From the NCBI GenBank assembly GCA_947577185.1, contig CANPUE010000003.1:1-64000 (forward strand): a stretch of 64,000 nucleotides of DNA, written 5' to 3'. This DNA is from an uncultured Lachnospiraceae bacterium. GTDB lineage: Bacteria > Bacillota > Clostridia > Lachnospirales > Lachnospiraceae. Under the pieces are notes generated by a model, which saw only the letters and a program-made list of their open reading frames with translations, did no database searches and was not told where the DNA came from. This document shows, piece after piece, positions 39,161-48,950 of this stretch (position 1 is the first letter of the stretch; each line of letters begins with the position of its first letter). The position numbers and the translations under genes were made by a program.

Positions 39161-40255
39161 ATGAATGCAGATAATAAGATAAAACTTCTTTGCATATCCA
39201 GGCGTTATTATCCGAGCCTGGGAGGAATGTCTACCTTTTGTTCCTCGGTTTTTCCAAGAATCAGCAAAGATGAATTTGATGTAACAATGCTTGTATTGGG
39301 TAAATCACAGATTCATTTAATCTGGTTCCTGCCCTATGTTATTTTCTATCTAATCGGGAATGCCGGAAAATATGATGCCATTTTTGTCGGTGACCTTCTG
39401 ATGTGCATAGCCGGAAATGTTTGTGGGAAAGTTTCTCCGAAAACGAAGAGACTGGCAGCGGTTCATGGTCTGGATATAACGTATGCCAATTGTATTTATC
39501 AATGGTATATCCGTAAATTTGCAAAAAAAAGTTTTGATTTATATGTATGTAATAGTGATGCGACAAAGCAGTTGCTTGCAGACAGGGGGATATATAAAAC
39601 GTTAACAATACCATTAGGCGTGCAAAAGGAACGGTATCATTCTTTAAAAAGGGATAAACAGGCATTTTTAAAACGATATGGACAGTGCCCGGATCAGGAC
39701 ATCATTCTGACAGCGGGAAGACTGGTAAGGCGCAAAGGGGTAAACTGGTTTGTCAGAAATGTCGTTCCCGATTTGCCGGATAATGTGCTGTATTTGATTG
39801 TCGGTGACGGGCCGGATTACGGATTAATAGAACAGTCTGTTCAGGAACTTCATTTGCAGAAGAAGATATTGATGATCACAGATGCGTCTGACGAGGAGTT
39901 AAATGATTGTTATATGAATGCCGATGTTTTTGTAATGCCGAATATCAGAGTGGAAAATGATATGGAAGGATTTGGACTTGTGGCGATAGAGGCAAGCCTT
40001 GCAGGGAATCTGGTGATTGCCTCGAATGTTGACGGAATATCCACAGCAGTAATAGAAGGCAGAAATGGATATCTGGTGGAAAGCCAGAACAGGCAGGAGT
40101 TTTTGCAGAAGATCCATGAGGTTTTATCAAAGAAGAATCTGTTTGAATTAAGAAAACAGGTTTCGGAATTTACGGCAGAACATTTTGACTGGTCGATTGT
40201 AACGGAAAGGTACGAAATTGCATTAAAGCAATTATCAGGATACAGGGAAAAATGA
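39161..40255 (+). CDS. GT4 family glycosyltransferase
   Basis: GGMSTFCSSVFPRI; ILTAGRLVRRKGVNWFVRNV; EGFGLVAIEASLAG. Confidence 0.93.
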   Translation: MNADNKIKLLCISRRYYPSLGGMSTFCSSVFPRISKDEFDVTMLVLGKSQIHLIWFLPYVIFYLIGNAGKYDAIFVGDLLMCIAGNVCGKVSPKTKRLAAVHGLDITYANCIYQWYIRKFAKKSFDLYVCNSDATKQLLADRGIYKTLTIPLGVQKERYHSLKRDKQAFLKRYGQCPDQDIILTAGRLVRRKGVNWFVRNVVPDLPDNVLYLIVGDGPDYGLIEQSVQELHLQKKILMITDASDEELNDCYMNADVFVMPNIRVENDMEGFGLVAIEASLAGNLVIASNVDGISTAVIEGRNGYLVESQNRQEFLQKIHEVLSKKNLFELRKQVSEFTAEHFDWSIVTERYEIALKQLSGYREK

Positions 40256-41421
40256 AATTATTATTTTACGCGGGACATGAATTTTTATCGGATCAGCGAA
40301 TCGGGGGCAGACATTTAAGCTTTCGCAATTACCAGCTGCTGTGCCGGATATTCGGTGAGGAAAATGTGTATATCATTACTTTTTGCAGGGAAGATATTTC
40401 GGGAAAGGCGCCCAATGTGAAAGTGTTTGAGAAGCACAGGAACAGGCTGGAACAATATTATAATTGCATTTGGATGCGAAATGGATACAGCAGAAAAACA
40501 GAAAAAGAAATCGTGAGCTATCTCATGGAATTACAGCCCGATATTATGTTTTTTGACCACACTTTTACAGGGGGAATCCTGGAAAAACTGGGGAAGGAAT
40601 TTACAGAAAACAAAATGATTATTTCCTATCTACATAATGTAGAAAAAAATCATGTCTGGGATAAAGTGGTGCATGAGAATATTTTGTATTATATACCATA
40701 CTTATCCTATTTTAGAAACGAAAAAATCCTGATGGAAAAATCGGATATTATGATCGGATTGAACAAGAGGGATCAGAATGAGGTAGAAAAAATATATAAA
40801 CGAAAAATGGATTATCTTCTTCCGATTACTTATCAGGACAGATTTTGCATGGATTGTGTTGAAAAAGAAGCAGGAGATGAGAAGGAAATAAAGATGCTTT
40901 TTGTGGGGGCATATTTTGGTCCTAATGTGCAGGGAATGCGCTGGTTTATCAAAAACGTTCTGCCATTTCTGGCTGGAAAGGTGAAACTGGAAATCGTAGG
41001 CAAGGATATGGAGCTGGTCAGAGGAGAATTTCAGAGTACATGTGTTGATGTAATAGGAACGGTGGATGAGACAGACCCTTATTATTATCGTGCCGACCTG
41101 GTTGTTATGCCGTTATTGTACGGAAATGGGATGAAAACAAAGACTGCCGAAGCGATGATGTATGGAAAATATATCATCGGAACACAGGAAGCATTGGAAG
41201 GCTATGATATAAGCGATCTGGATGCCGTTAAAGTGTGCAAAACAGATCAGGAATTTATAAAGGAAATTAATTTGTTCCTACAGGATAAAAGCAGGAAAAA
41301 GTATATTGCGGAAGTCAGACAACGATTTCTGGAACAATATGAGAGCGGACAGGTAAAAAAAGATTTTGAAACGTTTTTAAAGATGAAATTAAAAAAACGA
41401 GAGAGAAAGGGCAATCCGTAA
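40252..41421 (+). CDS. GT4-like glycosyltransferase
   Basis: MLFVGAYFGPNVQGMRWFIKNVLPFL...VVMPLLYGNGMKTKTAEAMMYGK. Confidence 0.88.
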   Translation: MKLLFYAGHEFLSDQRIGGRHLSFRNYQLLCRIFGEENVYIITFCREDISGKAPNVKVFEKHRNRLEQYYNCIWMRNGYSRKTEKEIVSYLMELQPDIMFFDHTFTGGILEKLGKEFTENKMIISYLHNVEKNHVWDKVVHENILYYIPYLSYFRNEKILMEKSDIMIGLNKRDQNEVEKIYKRKMDYLLPITYQDRFCMDCVEKEAGDEKEIKMLFVGAYFGPNVQGMRWFIKNVLPFLAGKVKLEIVGKDMELVRGEFQSTCVDVIGTVDETDPYYYRADLVVMPLLYGNGMKTKTAEAMMYGKYIIGTQEALEGYDISDLDAVKVCKTDQEFIKEINLFLQDKSRKKYIAEVRQRFLEQYESGQVKKDFETFLKMKLKKRERKGNP

Positions 41422-41422
41422 A

Positions 41423-42159
41423 ATGGTTATAAAAAGAATAAAGGCAGGATATTGCCCTGTATGTCAGAAAAAGACTGTTTTTATTTCGTTCGACTGCTGG
41501 TTAAGAGAGTCATATAAGTGCATCATTTGCCGCAGCAAACCAAGACAGCGTGCCATAATAAAAGTTCTGGATGATACCTTTCCTGACTGGCGGAACAGAA
41601 AGATCTATGAAAGCAGCTCCGATTGGGGAAAGGGAAGAAAATTCGCGCTGAAACACTGCCAGGATTATCAATATTCCTATTTTTATGAGGAAAAAAAGCC
41701 GGGAGCTATCTTGAATGATTCCTGCACGAATCAGAACCTTGAACAGTTAACTTTTGCGGATGAGTCATTTGATGTGGTCATCACGCAGGATGTGTTTGAA
41801 CATATAAATGATCCGTTCCGGGCATTCAGAGAAATAGAACGGGTATTGAAACCAGGGGGGGGCATTTCTTTACAGTACCGATAGATGCACCGCTTTGCAA
41901 AACAGTTCCAAGGATCAGATTGGAAAATGGTGTTCGGAGAGCAATTTTGCCGGAAGTTTATCATGGCAATCCGATTGATAAAGAAAAGGGTTCTCTGGTA
42001 ACCTGGGACTGGGGAAACGATATCTGTGAACTGGTTGAAACATGTTCGGGAATGCGTACTTCAATCGTGGAATTTGACAAATATTATAATTGTGAAGAAA
42101 ATACCAGACTTGGGCTGGAAGCATATTCGTTATATGTTTTGGTATCAAGAAAAGGGTAA
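41423..42159 (+). CDS. Class I SAM methyltransferase split by G8 tract (OFF; +1 G gives 245 aa)
   Basis: FDVVITQDVFEHINDPFRAFREIERVLKPGGG then frameshift; with G9 continues HFFTVPIDAPLCKTVPRIRLENGVRRAILPEVYHGNPID...LYVLVSRKG*. Confidence 0.85.
41855..41862 (+). repeat. Poly-G tract, G8 (OFF; G9 predicted ON)
   Basis: AACCA-GGGGGGGG-CATTTC. Confidence 0.95.
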
Positions 42160-42160
42160 A

Positions 42161-42360
42161 AAAGGAACTTTGAATTTCTTCGATGATGAGACGCATGTGC
42201 GGATATATTCTTTACAGGAAATATATAATTCCTGCGGTTAATCTTGCTGATACCGCTAAAAGTAATATGGCATAAAATTGACAGGGGATACGTTCTTGCA
42301 TCTGCTTTTTGGGACTTCCTGGGATTTGCAGAATATTGTATCTTTCAGAAAGAAAGCTAA
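42161..42360 (+). pseudogene. Frameshifted C-terminal remnant, possibly methyltransferase-derived
   Basis: KGTLNFFDDETHVRIYSLQEIYNSCG* in one frame, then ILLIPLKVIWHKIDRGYVLASAFWDFLGFAEYCIFQKES* in another. Confidence 0.5.
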
Positions 42361-42376
42361 GGGATGAATTTTACAG

Positions 42377-43528
42377 ATGAAAATAATCGCATTTTATTTA
42401 CCTCAGTTTCATACGATTCCTGAAAATGATGAATGGTGGGGGGAAGGATTTACGGAGTGGGTTAATGTAAAAAATGCAAAACCTCTCTTTGAAGGCCACG
42501 ATCAGCCAAGAGTTCCGCTGCATAAAAATTACTATAATCTGCTGGATCAGAAGACTCTGTATTGGCAGGCAGATCTGGCAAATACATATGGCATTTATGG
42601 CTTTTGCATGTATCATTATTGGTTTCACGGACACAGACTTCTTGAAAAACCCGTGGAAAATTTTTTGAAGGATAAATCAATACACATACATTTTTGTATT
42701 TGCTGGGCAAATGAAAACTGGACGAATGCATGGGCATCCGGTGAACGCAAGATTTTGATTGAACAGGATTATGGTGAAAGAGAAGACTGGGAAAAACACT
42801 TTTATTATCTGCTTCCTTTTTTTCAGGATGACAGATATATAAAAGAAGGCAATAAGCCTTTTATGGTCATTCTGCGGCCTGACATTATTGAATGCGGCCA
42901 GGAAATGTTCTCATGCTGGGACAGACTGGCAAGAGAGAACGGATTTGACGGAATGATATTTGCCAGCCAATATCCCGGATCGGAAGAGGTGGAAGAACAG
43001 TTAACATACTGTATCGAATATCAGCCAAACCATGCGTATAGATGGGCGAAGAATCCCTTTTATCTTTTTGCAAAACGACAGAAAGATAAACTGATGAATC
43101 GATTGAATCAACTATTTCATACGCATACTTTCTCTACTGTATACTTTGAACCTAAATTGGAAAAACGTAATTACGACGTGCTGTGGAACGCAATATTGAC
43201 CCATAAACCGACAAGTGATAAATGTATTCCGGGAGCTTTTATAGACTGGGATAATACGTCCAGAAGAGGAAATCGTGGAAGCGTATGTATTGGGGCAACT
43301 CCTGAGAAGTTTGAAAACTATCTGGAAAAATTGGTTTGGAAAGCGAGAAAGGAATATAAAACGGACTATCTTTTCCTCTTTTCATGGAATGAATGGGCGG
43401 AAGGCGGGTATCTGGAACCGGACGAAAAGCACGGCTATCGATATTTGGAAATTGTCAGAGCGGTTTTGGAAAGAAATGGAGAATTGCCTCAGAAGGCTGA
43501 TCTGCGGACTGAAAAAGGAGCATTATAG
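42377..43528 (+). CDS. WbsX-like glycosyltransferase/GH99-like protein
   Basis: IAFYLPQFHTIPENDEWWGEGFTEWVNVKNAKPLFEGHDQPRVPL; SWNEWAEGGYLEPD. Confidence 0.92.
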   Translation: MKIIAFYLPQFHTIPENDEWWGEGFTEWVNVKNAKPLFEGHDQPRVPLHKNYYNLLDQKTLYWQADLANTYGIYGFCMYHYWFHGHRLLEKPVENFLKDKSIHIHFCICWANENWTNAWASGERKILIEQDYGEREDWEKHFYYLLPFFQDDRYIKEGNKPFMVILRPDIIECGQEMFSCWDRLARENGFDGMIFASQYPGSEEVEEQLTYCIEYQPNHAYRWAKNPFYLFAKRQKDKLMNRLNQLFHTHTFSTVYFEPKLEKRNYDVLWNAILTHKPTSDKCIPGAFIDWDNTSRRGNRGSVCIGATPEKFENYLEKLVWKARKEYKTDYLFLFSWNEWAEGGYLEPDEKHGYRYLEIVRAVLERNGELPQKADLRTEKGAL

Positions 43529-43533
43529 CAAAG

Positions 43534-44536
43534 ATGAATCTTAATTTACTGTCAAACTACAGAAAGGAACTGTTTGGCGCCTGCATATTAGGCGTACTGG
43601 CCGGACATGCATTGCCTGACATGAATGCATACCACAGTTCCTTTTTATATTATTTTGTAAAACTGTTCTCTCTGATCGGAGTGAGAGGTTTTATTTTTTT
43701 GAGTGGATTCGGTCTTTATTATTCCTTTCGAAAATCTGATCATACCGGGGGGGGGTAAATGCCGGGCGTTTTACCGCAAACGGTTTATGAGAGTATATGT
43801 TCCATACTGCTGTCTGGGAATGCCCTATTTTATATGGAAATTCATCACTGTACAATGGGATCTGCCTGAATTGTTAACTTTTGTATTTCCTGTAAGTTTT
43901 TGGATCTATGGAAACGCTGCGGGTATGTGGTACATTGATGCAATTTTGATTTTTTATCTTGTTTTTCCCTTTTTGTATCGGTGTCTGAAGACGGAAAAAG
44001 CTAAAGTTTATTCTTTTTTGTTTGTTCTTCTGGGGGTTATCGGAAACGTTCTGCTATTTTATCTGAACCGATCATACTATGATTTAGTGACGATAGGAAT
44101 TTCCAAAATACCGCTGCTTATCTTTGGAACTTATGTTGGAAAGTGCGCGTATGGGGAAAAGAAAATAAAATGGAACCATTTGATTTTGATATCAATTGTG
44201 TGGTTCGTGCTCTACATGATTGTACCGGATGGATCCATGGGTTATACGTGGTTATGTGACATAAGAAGTGTACTGGGATGTCTGTATCTGGCAGAAATGC
44301 TTGATTTGGTTAAGAATCAATACATCAGTAAAATCTTGTCCTTTTTTGGCGCATTAACGTTAGAACTTTATTTATTGCATTTGTTTATTGGGGATGTGCT
44401 GGCGCAATATCATGTTATTCAAAATGCTGTTGTTCGGTATTGTATGACAGTTATATTATCGATTGTGATAGCCTGCATTTTTTCTGTCAGTTATCGAAAG
44501 AGTCTGGAGAAGTTAAGGGAAGATGGGGAAGCCTAA
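43534..44536 (+). CDS. Acyltransferase family 3 split by G9 tract (OFF; G8 gives 333 aa)
   Basis: MNLNLLSNYRKELFGACILGVLAGHALPD...FIFLSGFGLYYSFRKSDHTGGG* ; -1 G continues KCRAFYRKRFMRVYVPYCCLGMPYFIWK... Confidence 0.85.
43747..43755 (+). repeat. Poly-G tract, G9 (OFF; G8 predicted ON)
   Basis: CATACC-GGGGGGGGG-TAAATG. Confidence 0.95.
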
Positions 44537-45749
44537 AGAAATTCTATGGTTGTCAGTGAGCATTCCATACGATGAAGTCGATCACGCAGGAGGAAAAACA
44601 CATAATTTTTATTTAAAAAAAGTTCACGAAGATAAAAATTTCCGCGTGAAACTTATTTCCTTTTGTGAAAAAAAAGATTACGGAAAAAGTGATCTGGAAA
44701 AATATCATTTGGATGCGGATATCTGTTACCTTGATATCCATATTTGGAATAAGGTTGACAGAAAAATCCGAAATCTGGAATCTACATTGAATCCATTTAC
44801 GAAATATGCAAACGCTATGTCAAATTACAGGGTGAAAGAATGCATGAAGCGGGTGAGGAAACTGCATCGGAGCGGATACAGGCCGGACGTTATTATTCTG
44901 CATTGGACGCCGTTATTGTTATTGCAGAAGGAAATCAGAAGTTTCTTCCCCAATGCCAGGTTAGCCGCCATAGAAGAAGATGTCATGTTTCAAAATTATG
45001 AGAGAAGGGTTTTGCTCGAAAAGGGCGGCTTTCGGAAATGGTTTTATCAGATACGGTATCAGAAGCTGAAAAAGATTGAACTTTCTGATCTGAATCGGAT
45101 GAATCTGATCTATGTGACGAATCGGAAAGATTATGAACTGTTGAGAAATAATGGGATAGAGGGACTGAAAGTCAATGTATTGATTCCCTATTATGATCAA
45201 TATTTTATGAGTAACCGTAAGCAGTCTTACCGGTCGAAAGATATTTTGTTTTATGGGGCAATGTCAAGAAGAGAAAATTACCTGAGTGTCTTATGGTTCA
45301 TACAAAATGTTTTTTCAAAAATAGAGGATGAAATGGTCAGACTCATTATTGTAGGAAGCCATCCTCACGAATCATTAAAAAAGTTCCAAAGCGACCGGAT
45401 CATCGTGACCGGATTTGTCAAAGATGTGTCGGTATATTTTGAAAAGTGTATGTGTCTGGCAGTTCCGCTCCTGTACGGTGCAGGAATCAAGGTAAAAGTT
45501 CTGGAAGGGTTCAGCGCCGGAATTCCGGTTGTAACGAATGATGTAGGAATAGAGGGAATAGGAGCCGAAGCCGGAAAAGAATATTATCACTGTGAATCCC
45601 CGCAGGATTATATCGATACGATAGAACGGATCATCGAAAACAGGCAGGGCGCAGGGCAGATTGGAGAGAATGGCAGAAAATTTGTGCGGGAAAGATTTGA
45701 TTACCATACATATGTCAAAGCGATGATCAGTACTTTGAAGGAGATATAA
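44523..45749 (+). CDS. GT4-like glycosyltransferase
   Basis: VPLLYGAGIKVKVLEGFSAGIPVVTNDVGIEGIGAEAGKEYYH; overlaps end of acyltransferase by 14 bp. Confidence 0.88.
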   Translation: MGKPKEILWLSVSIPYDEVDHAGGKTHNFYLKKVHEDKNFRVKLISFCEKKDYGKSDLEKYHLDADICYLDIHIWNKVDRKIRNLESTLNPFTKYANAMSNYRVKECMKRVRKLHRSGYRPDVIILHWTPLLLLQKEIRSFFPNARLAAIEEDVMFQNYERRVLLEKGGFRKWFYQIRYQKLKKIELSDLNRMNLIYVTNRKDYELLRNNGIEGLKVNVLIPYYDQYFMSNRKQSYRSKDILFYGAMSRRENYLSVLWFIQNVFSKIEDEMVRLIIVGSHPHESLKKFQSDRIIVTGFVKDVSVYFEKCMCLAVPLLYGAGIKVKVLEGFSAGIPVVTNDVGIEGIGAEAGKEYYHCESPQDYIDTIERIIENRQGAGQIGENGRKFVRERFDYHTYVKAMISTLKEI

Positions 45750-47486
45750 ATGGATGCGCAAAAAAGGGAGAAGATGATCAATCTCGGCCTGCATGTTTTT
45801 TTTGCCGCCGTTATTGGGATTGCGGCACTATGGGGGATAGAGAGGAATACAACAGTAACTATCCTGACGGATGAGTTTGCATATTGGACGCCGGCGGCAT
45901 GGTTAAATGGAAGAGACTGGTCGGCCGCTATGGTTAATTATCCATATTATGGATACGGATACGGTTTTTTTCTGGCGATTGTCATGAAACTGTTTCCGGA
46001 TGTCCGCATGATGTATCAGGCGGCGCTCGTGGCAAATGCGGTCATGCTTATAGGTAATTATTTTATTGCCTATCAATGCTGGCTGCTGTCAGTCAGCCAT
46101 AATAAGCGCCATGGTATGACAGGCGCTTTTCTGGCAGTCATCTATTGTTCTAACATTTTTTATGCCAGATTGACATTGATAGAAATTTTTTTCAGCTTTC
46201 TGTTTTGGATTCTGATTTGGCTTTCCGTAACGATGAGCCATAGCAGATGGAAAAAGTTCACATTCTGTATCGTGCTGGCGCTGCTCTTAGCGACTCATAA
46301 CAGAGCGCTGGGGATCGTGGCAGCGTTTATGCTCAGCGTGGCCGTATGCTGGAGGAAAGAGGAGAGCAGGAGAGAAAAACTGGAATTGGTCTGTGTGTTG
46401 CTGTTAGGTTATTTGCTGGCTTACATCGGAAAAAAATACTTTCAGTCTGTAATCTATCCGGATCCGACCTCTGACGCTATGAAAATAACAGATACGGCCG
46501 GACAGGTTTCAAAAATCAAATTCCTGTTGGGCTGGAATGGTCTGAAAGCGTTTGTTGTTTCGTTTTTGGGAAAATCCTGTTATGTTCTGATCTCTTCTTT
46601 TTTTCTCGCAGGGTATGGGTGTGTTTCTATGGTAAGAAAAGCAGCAGAGTGTTTCCGGAAAAGGAACTGGAAAGAAATGTTTCCCGTTTTTTTTGCCAAT
46701 GTTTCTTTTTGGGCGGTATTGTGTATCACAGCAATTTATTTTTCTCCGTCGTATCAATACAGAATGGATACTTTATTATACGGGAGATATCATGAATGTC
46801 TTTTAGGGCCGCTTATTTTATTCGGAATCGGAGAAATACTGTATCGGAAAACAATCGGAAAAGAAACGGCATATATCATATTAACAGGATTGCTATTGAC
46901 GCTTATCACTGTCAGGTATCTTCCGCGTGATCAATCCGGTACGAATCTGGGAATTAATTGCGTTGGCATATCCGACTTGTTTTATCAATCCTTTTCGATT
47001 ACCAAAACAGTTTATACAGCAGCTATAAGGGGGAGTCTGTTTGTTACTGCGCTGTTTGCGTTTAAGTGCGTGAAAAAGTACAAAACCTGGTTATTAACCG
47101 GCTGTTTTGCCTTTCTTGCGGTATGTTGGATCGATATCGCATTATTTGATGCAGACGCAAGAGTTTATCAGTGGACGGAAGAAACGATTGCGTCAAATGA
47201 AACATTGATGAAAGCTGCAGAGGGACAGGCCGGGAAATTGGAAAAACTGTATTTTTACCAGTTAGATCAGGAAAATTATAATGCAGCATTGCTGCAATTT
47301 ATACGACCTGACGCAGAAATCATATATTTGGATGACCGCACGCAGTTAGATGCTCTGGAGAAAGGAACGATTCTATTTACTGACAATGAAAAAGCAGATT
47401 CAGGAAACGATTTTTCGGGCGGGCATCAATTTGAGCTGCTGTCCTCCAATTATTACTTTAAGACATGGAGAAAGAAGAGTAACTAA
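45750..47486 (+). CDS. GT-C-like multi-TM protein (putative glycosyltransferase)
   Basis: ILTDEFAYWTPAAWLNGRDWSAAMVNYPYYGYGYGFFLAIVMKLF; paralog of 34151-36103. Confidence 0.75.
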   Translation: MDAQKREKMINLGLHVFFAAVIGIAALWGIERNTTVTILTDEFAYWTPAAWLNGRDWSAAMVNYPYYGYGYGFFLAIVMKLFPDVRMMYQAALVANAVMLIGNYFIAYQCWLLSVSHNKRHGMTGAFLAVIYCSNIFYARLTLIEIFFSFLFWILIWLSVTMSHSRWKKFTFCIVLALLLATHNRALGIVAAFMLSVAVCWRKEESRREKLELVCVLLLGYLLAYIGKKYFQSVIYPDPTSDAMKITDTAGQVSKIKFLLGWNGLKAFVVSFLGKSCYVLISSFFLAGYGCVSMVRKAAECFRKRNWKEMFPVFFANVSFWAVLCITAIYFSPSYQYRMDTLLYGRYHECLLGPLILFGIGEILYRKTIGKETAYIILTGLLLTLITVRYLPRDQSGTNLGINCVGISDLFYQSFSITKTVYTAAIRGSLFVTALFAFKCVKKYKTWLLTGCFAFLAVCWIDIALFDADARVYQWTEETIASNETLMKAAEGQAGKLEKLYFYQLDQENYNAALLQFIRPDAEIIYLDDRTQLDALEKGTILFTDNEKADSGNDFSGGHQFELLSSNYYFKTWRKKSN

Positions 47487-48947
47487 GTGAAGCAGAACAG
47501 CATGAAAAAAAATTATTTTTATAATCTGTTGTATGGAATTGCTTCTTTCATTTTTCCGCTTATCACGACACCATATGTATCCAGAAAACTCAGCGTGACT
47601 GTGATTGGAGAATACAGTTTTACTTTTTCTCTGGCAAGTTATTTCATGTTGATTGCAGTTTTTGGCTGTCATGTACAGGGACAGAGAGAAATTGCTTACA
47701 GGCATGGAAATCCTGGTGAATGTACAAAAGTTTTTTTTGACAATACTCTCATAAAGTTTTGTATGACAGTACTTGCGCTTGGTCTGTACCTTGTAGTCTG
47801 TCTGGTTGAAAAAGAGCATGTCTGGTTATTGCTGATTCAGGGAATTGCGATTGCTGCCGCATTTTTTGACATTAGCTGGTTTTTTCAGGGAATGGAAGAA
47901 TTCAGATTAACCTTATTCAGGAATCTGATCGTCAAGACAGCCGGAATGGTTATGATATTCCTGTTTGTGAAAGAAGATTCCGATTTATGGATATATGCTT
48001 TATGCTATCCGCTTTCGACCCTGTTGGGAAATTTGTCGTTATGGCTGTCGCTTCCGAGATATCTTGTCCGCATAGCGTACAAACCCTGTTTCAACAAGAA
48101 TTATTTCAAAATCGCTTTTGAGTTGTTTATTCCAATTTTGTCCAGTCAGATCTATTCGGTCACGGACAGGGCGATGATGGGCTTTATGTTAGAGACGACA
48201 GAAGAAAACGGTTATTATGAACAGGCGCAGAAAATAATGCGTATTATGATGACTGTTTCGGATTCTATGGGGGCTGTATTGCTCCCCAGAATAGCGATCC
48301 TTTTTGAAGAAAAAGCGTATGAAAAGATAAAAGATATTCTGAAAAAGACAGTCGTAATCATTCTGGGATTAACGTGTCCCATGGCAGTTGGCATTTTTGT
48401 GATTGCAGAGGATTTTATTCCGCTGTTTTTGGGGCAGGGATATGGGAAAACGGCTTTACTGCTCAGCGTTTTGGCGCCAATCCTGATTCTTTCGGGAATA
48501 TGTAATATTTTAGGGCTGGGTGTTTTGATTCCAATGGGCAGGCATAATAAGGCAACTGTTGCAACGACTGCAGGTGCATTTATCAACATTGTGTTAAATG
48601 TGGTGTTGATCAGAAGATACTTTTCCGTTGGTGCGGCGACAGCATCTGTGATTGCAGAGATTATTGTTTTTGCAATTCATTTTTATTACGCCAGAGAATA
48701 TATCAGTTTTGGTTTTGTGGCAAAAAAATTCGTGCGATACTTTGGAATGGCTTCTGCTATGGGCGTAACGACCGGTATTTTTCAGCATATGTTTCGTGAT
48801 ACGGGCATGGGAGTTCAAATAACGTTTCGTGTGACAGGTGCGGTTGTGTTTTATCTGGTCATCCTTTTAGCACTGAGGGATGAAATCTGGAAAAATGATA
48901 TAGCGCCGACAGTGAGCCGTTTATTAAAAAAGAGATCAGGAGGGTAA
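47487..48947 (+). CDS. Oligosaccharide flippase, Wzx/MATE-like
   Basis: YGIASFIFPLITTPYVSRKLSVTVIGEYSFTFSLASYFMLIAVFG. Confidence 0.92.
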   Translation: MKQNSMKKNYFYNLLYGIASFIFPLITTPYVSRKLSVTVIGEYSFTFSLASYFMLIAVFGCHVQGQREIAYRHGNPGECTKVFFDNTLIKFCMTVLALGLYLVVCLVEKEHVWLLLIQGIAIAAAFFDISWFFQGMEEFRLTLFRNLIVKTAGMVMIFLFVKEDSDLWIYALCYPLSTLLGNLSLWLSLPRYLVRIAYKPCFNKNYFKIAFELFIPILSSQIYSVTDRAMMGFMLETTEENGYYEQAQKIMRIMMTVSDSMGAVLLPRIAILFEEKAYEKIKDILKKTVVIILGLTCPMAVGIFVIAEDFIPLFLGQGYGKTALLLSVLAPILILSGICNILGLGVLIPMGRHNKATVATTAGAFINIVLNVVLIRRYFSVGAATASVIAEIIVFAIHFYYAREYISFGFVAKKFVRYFGMASAMGVTTGIFQHMFRDTGMGVQITFRVTGAVVFYLVILLALRDEIWKNDIAPTVSRLLKKRSGG

Positions 48948-48950
48948 AAT

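Noticed and set aside
42438-42443. G6 run in the WbsX-like gene
   Set aside because: Follows conserved EWWGEGFTEW codons; short and in frame.
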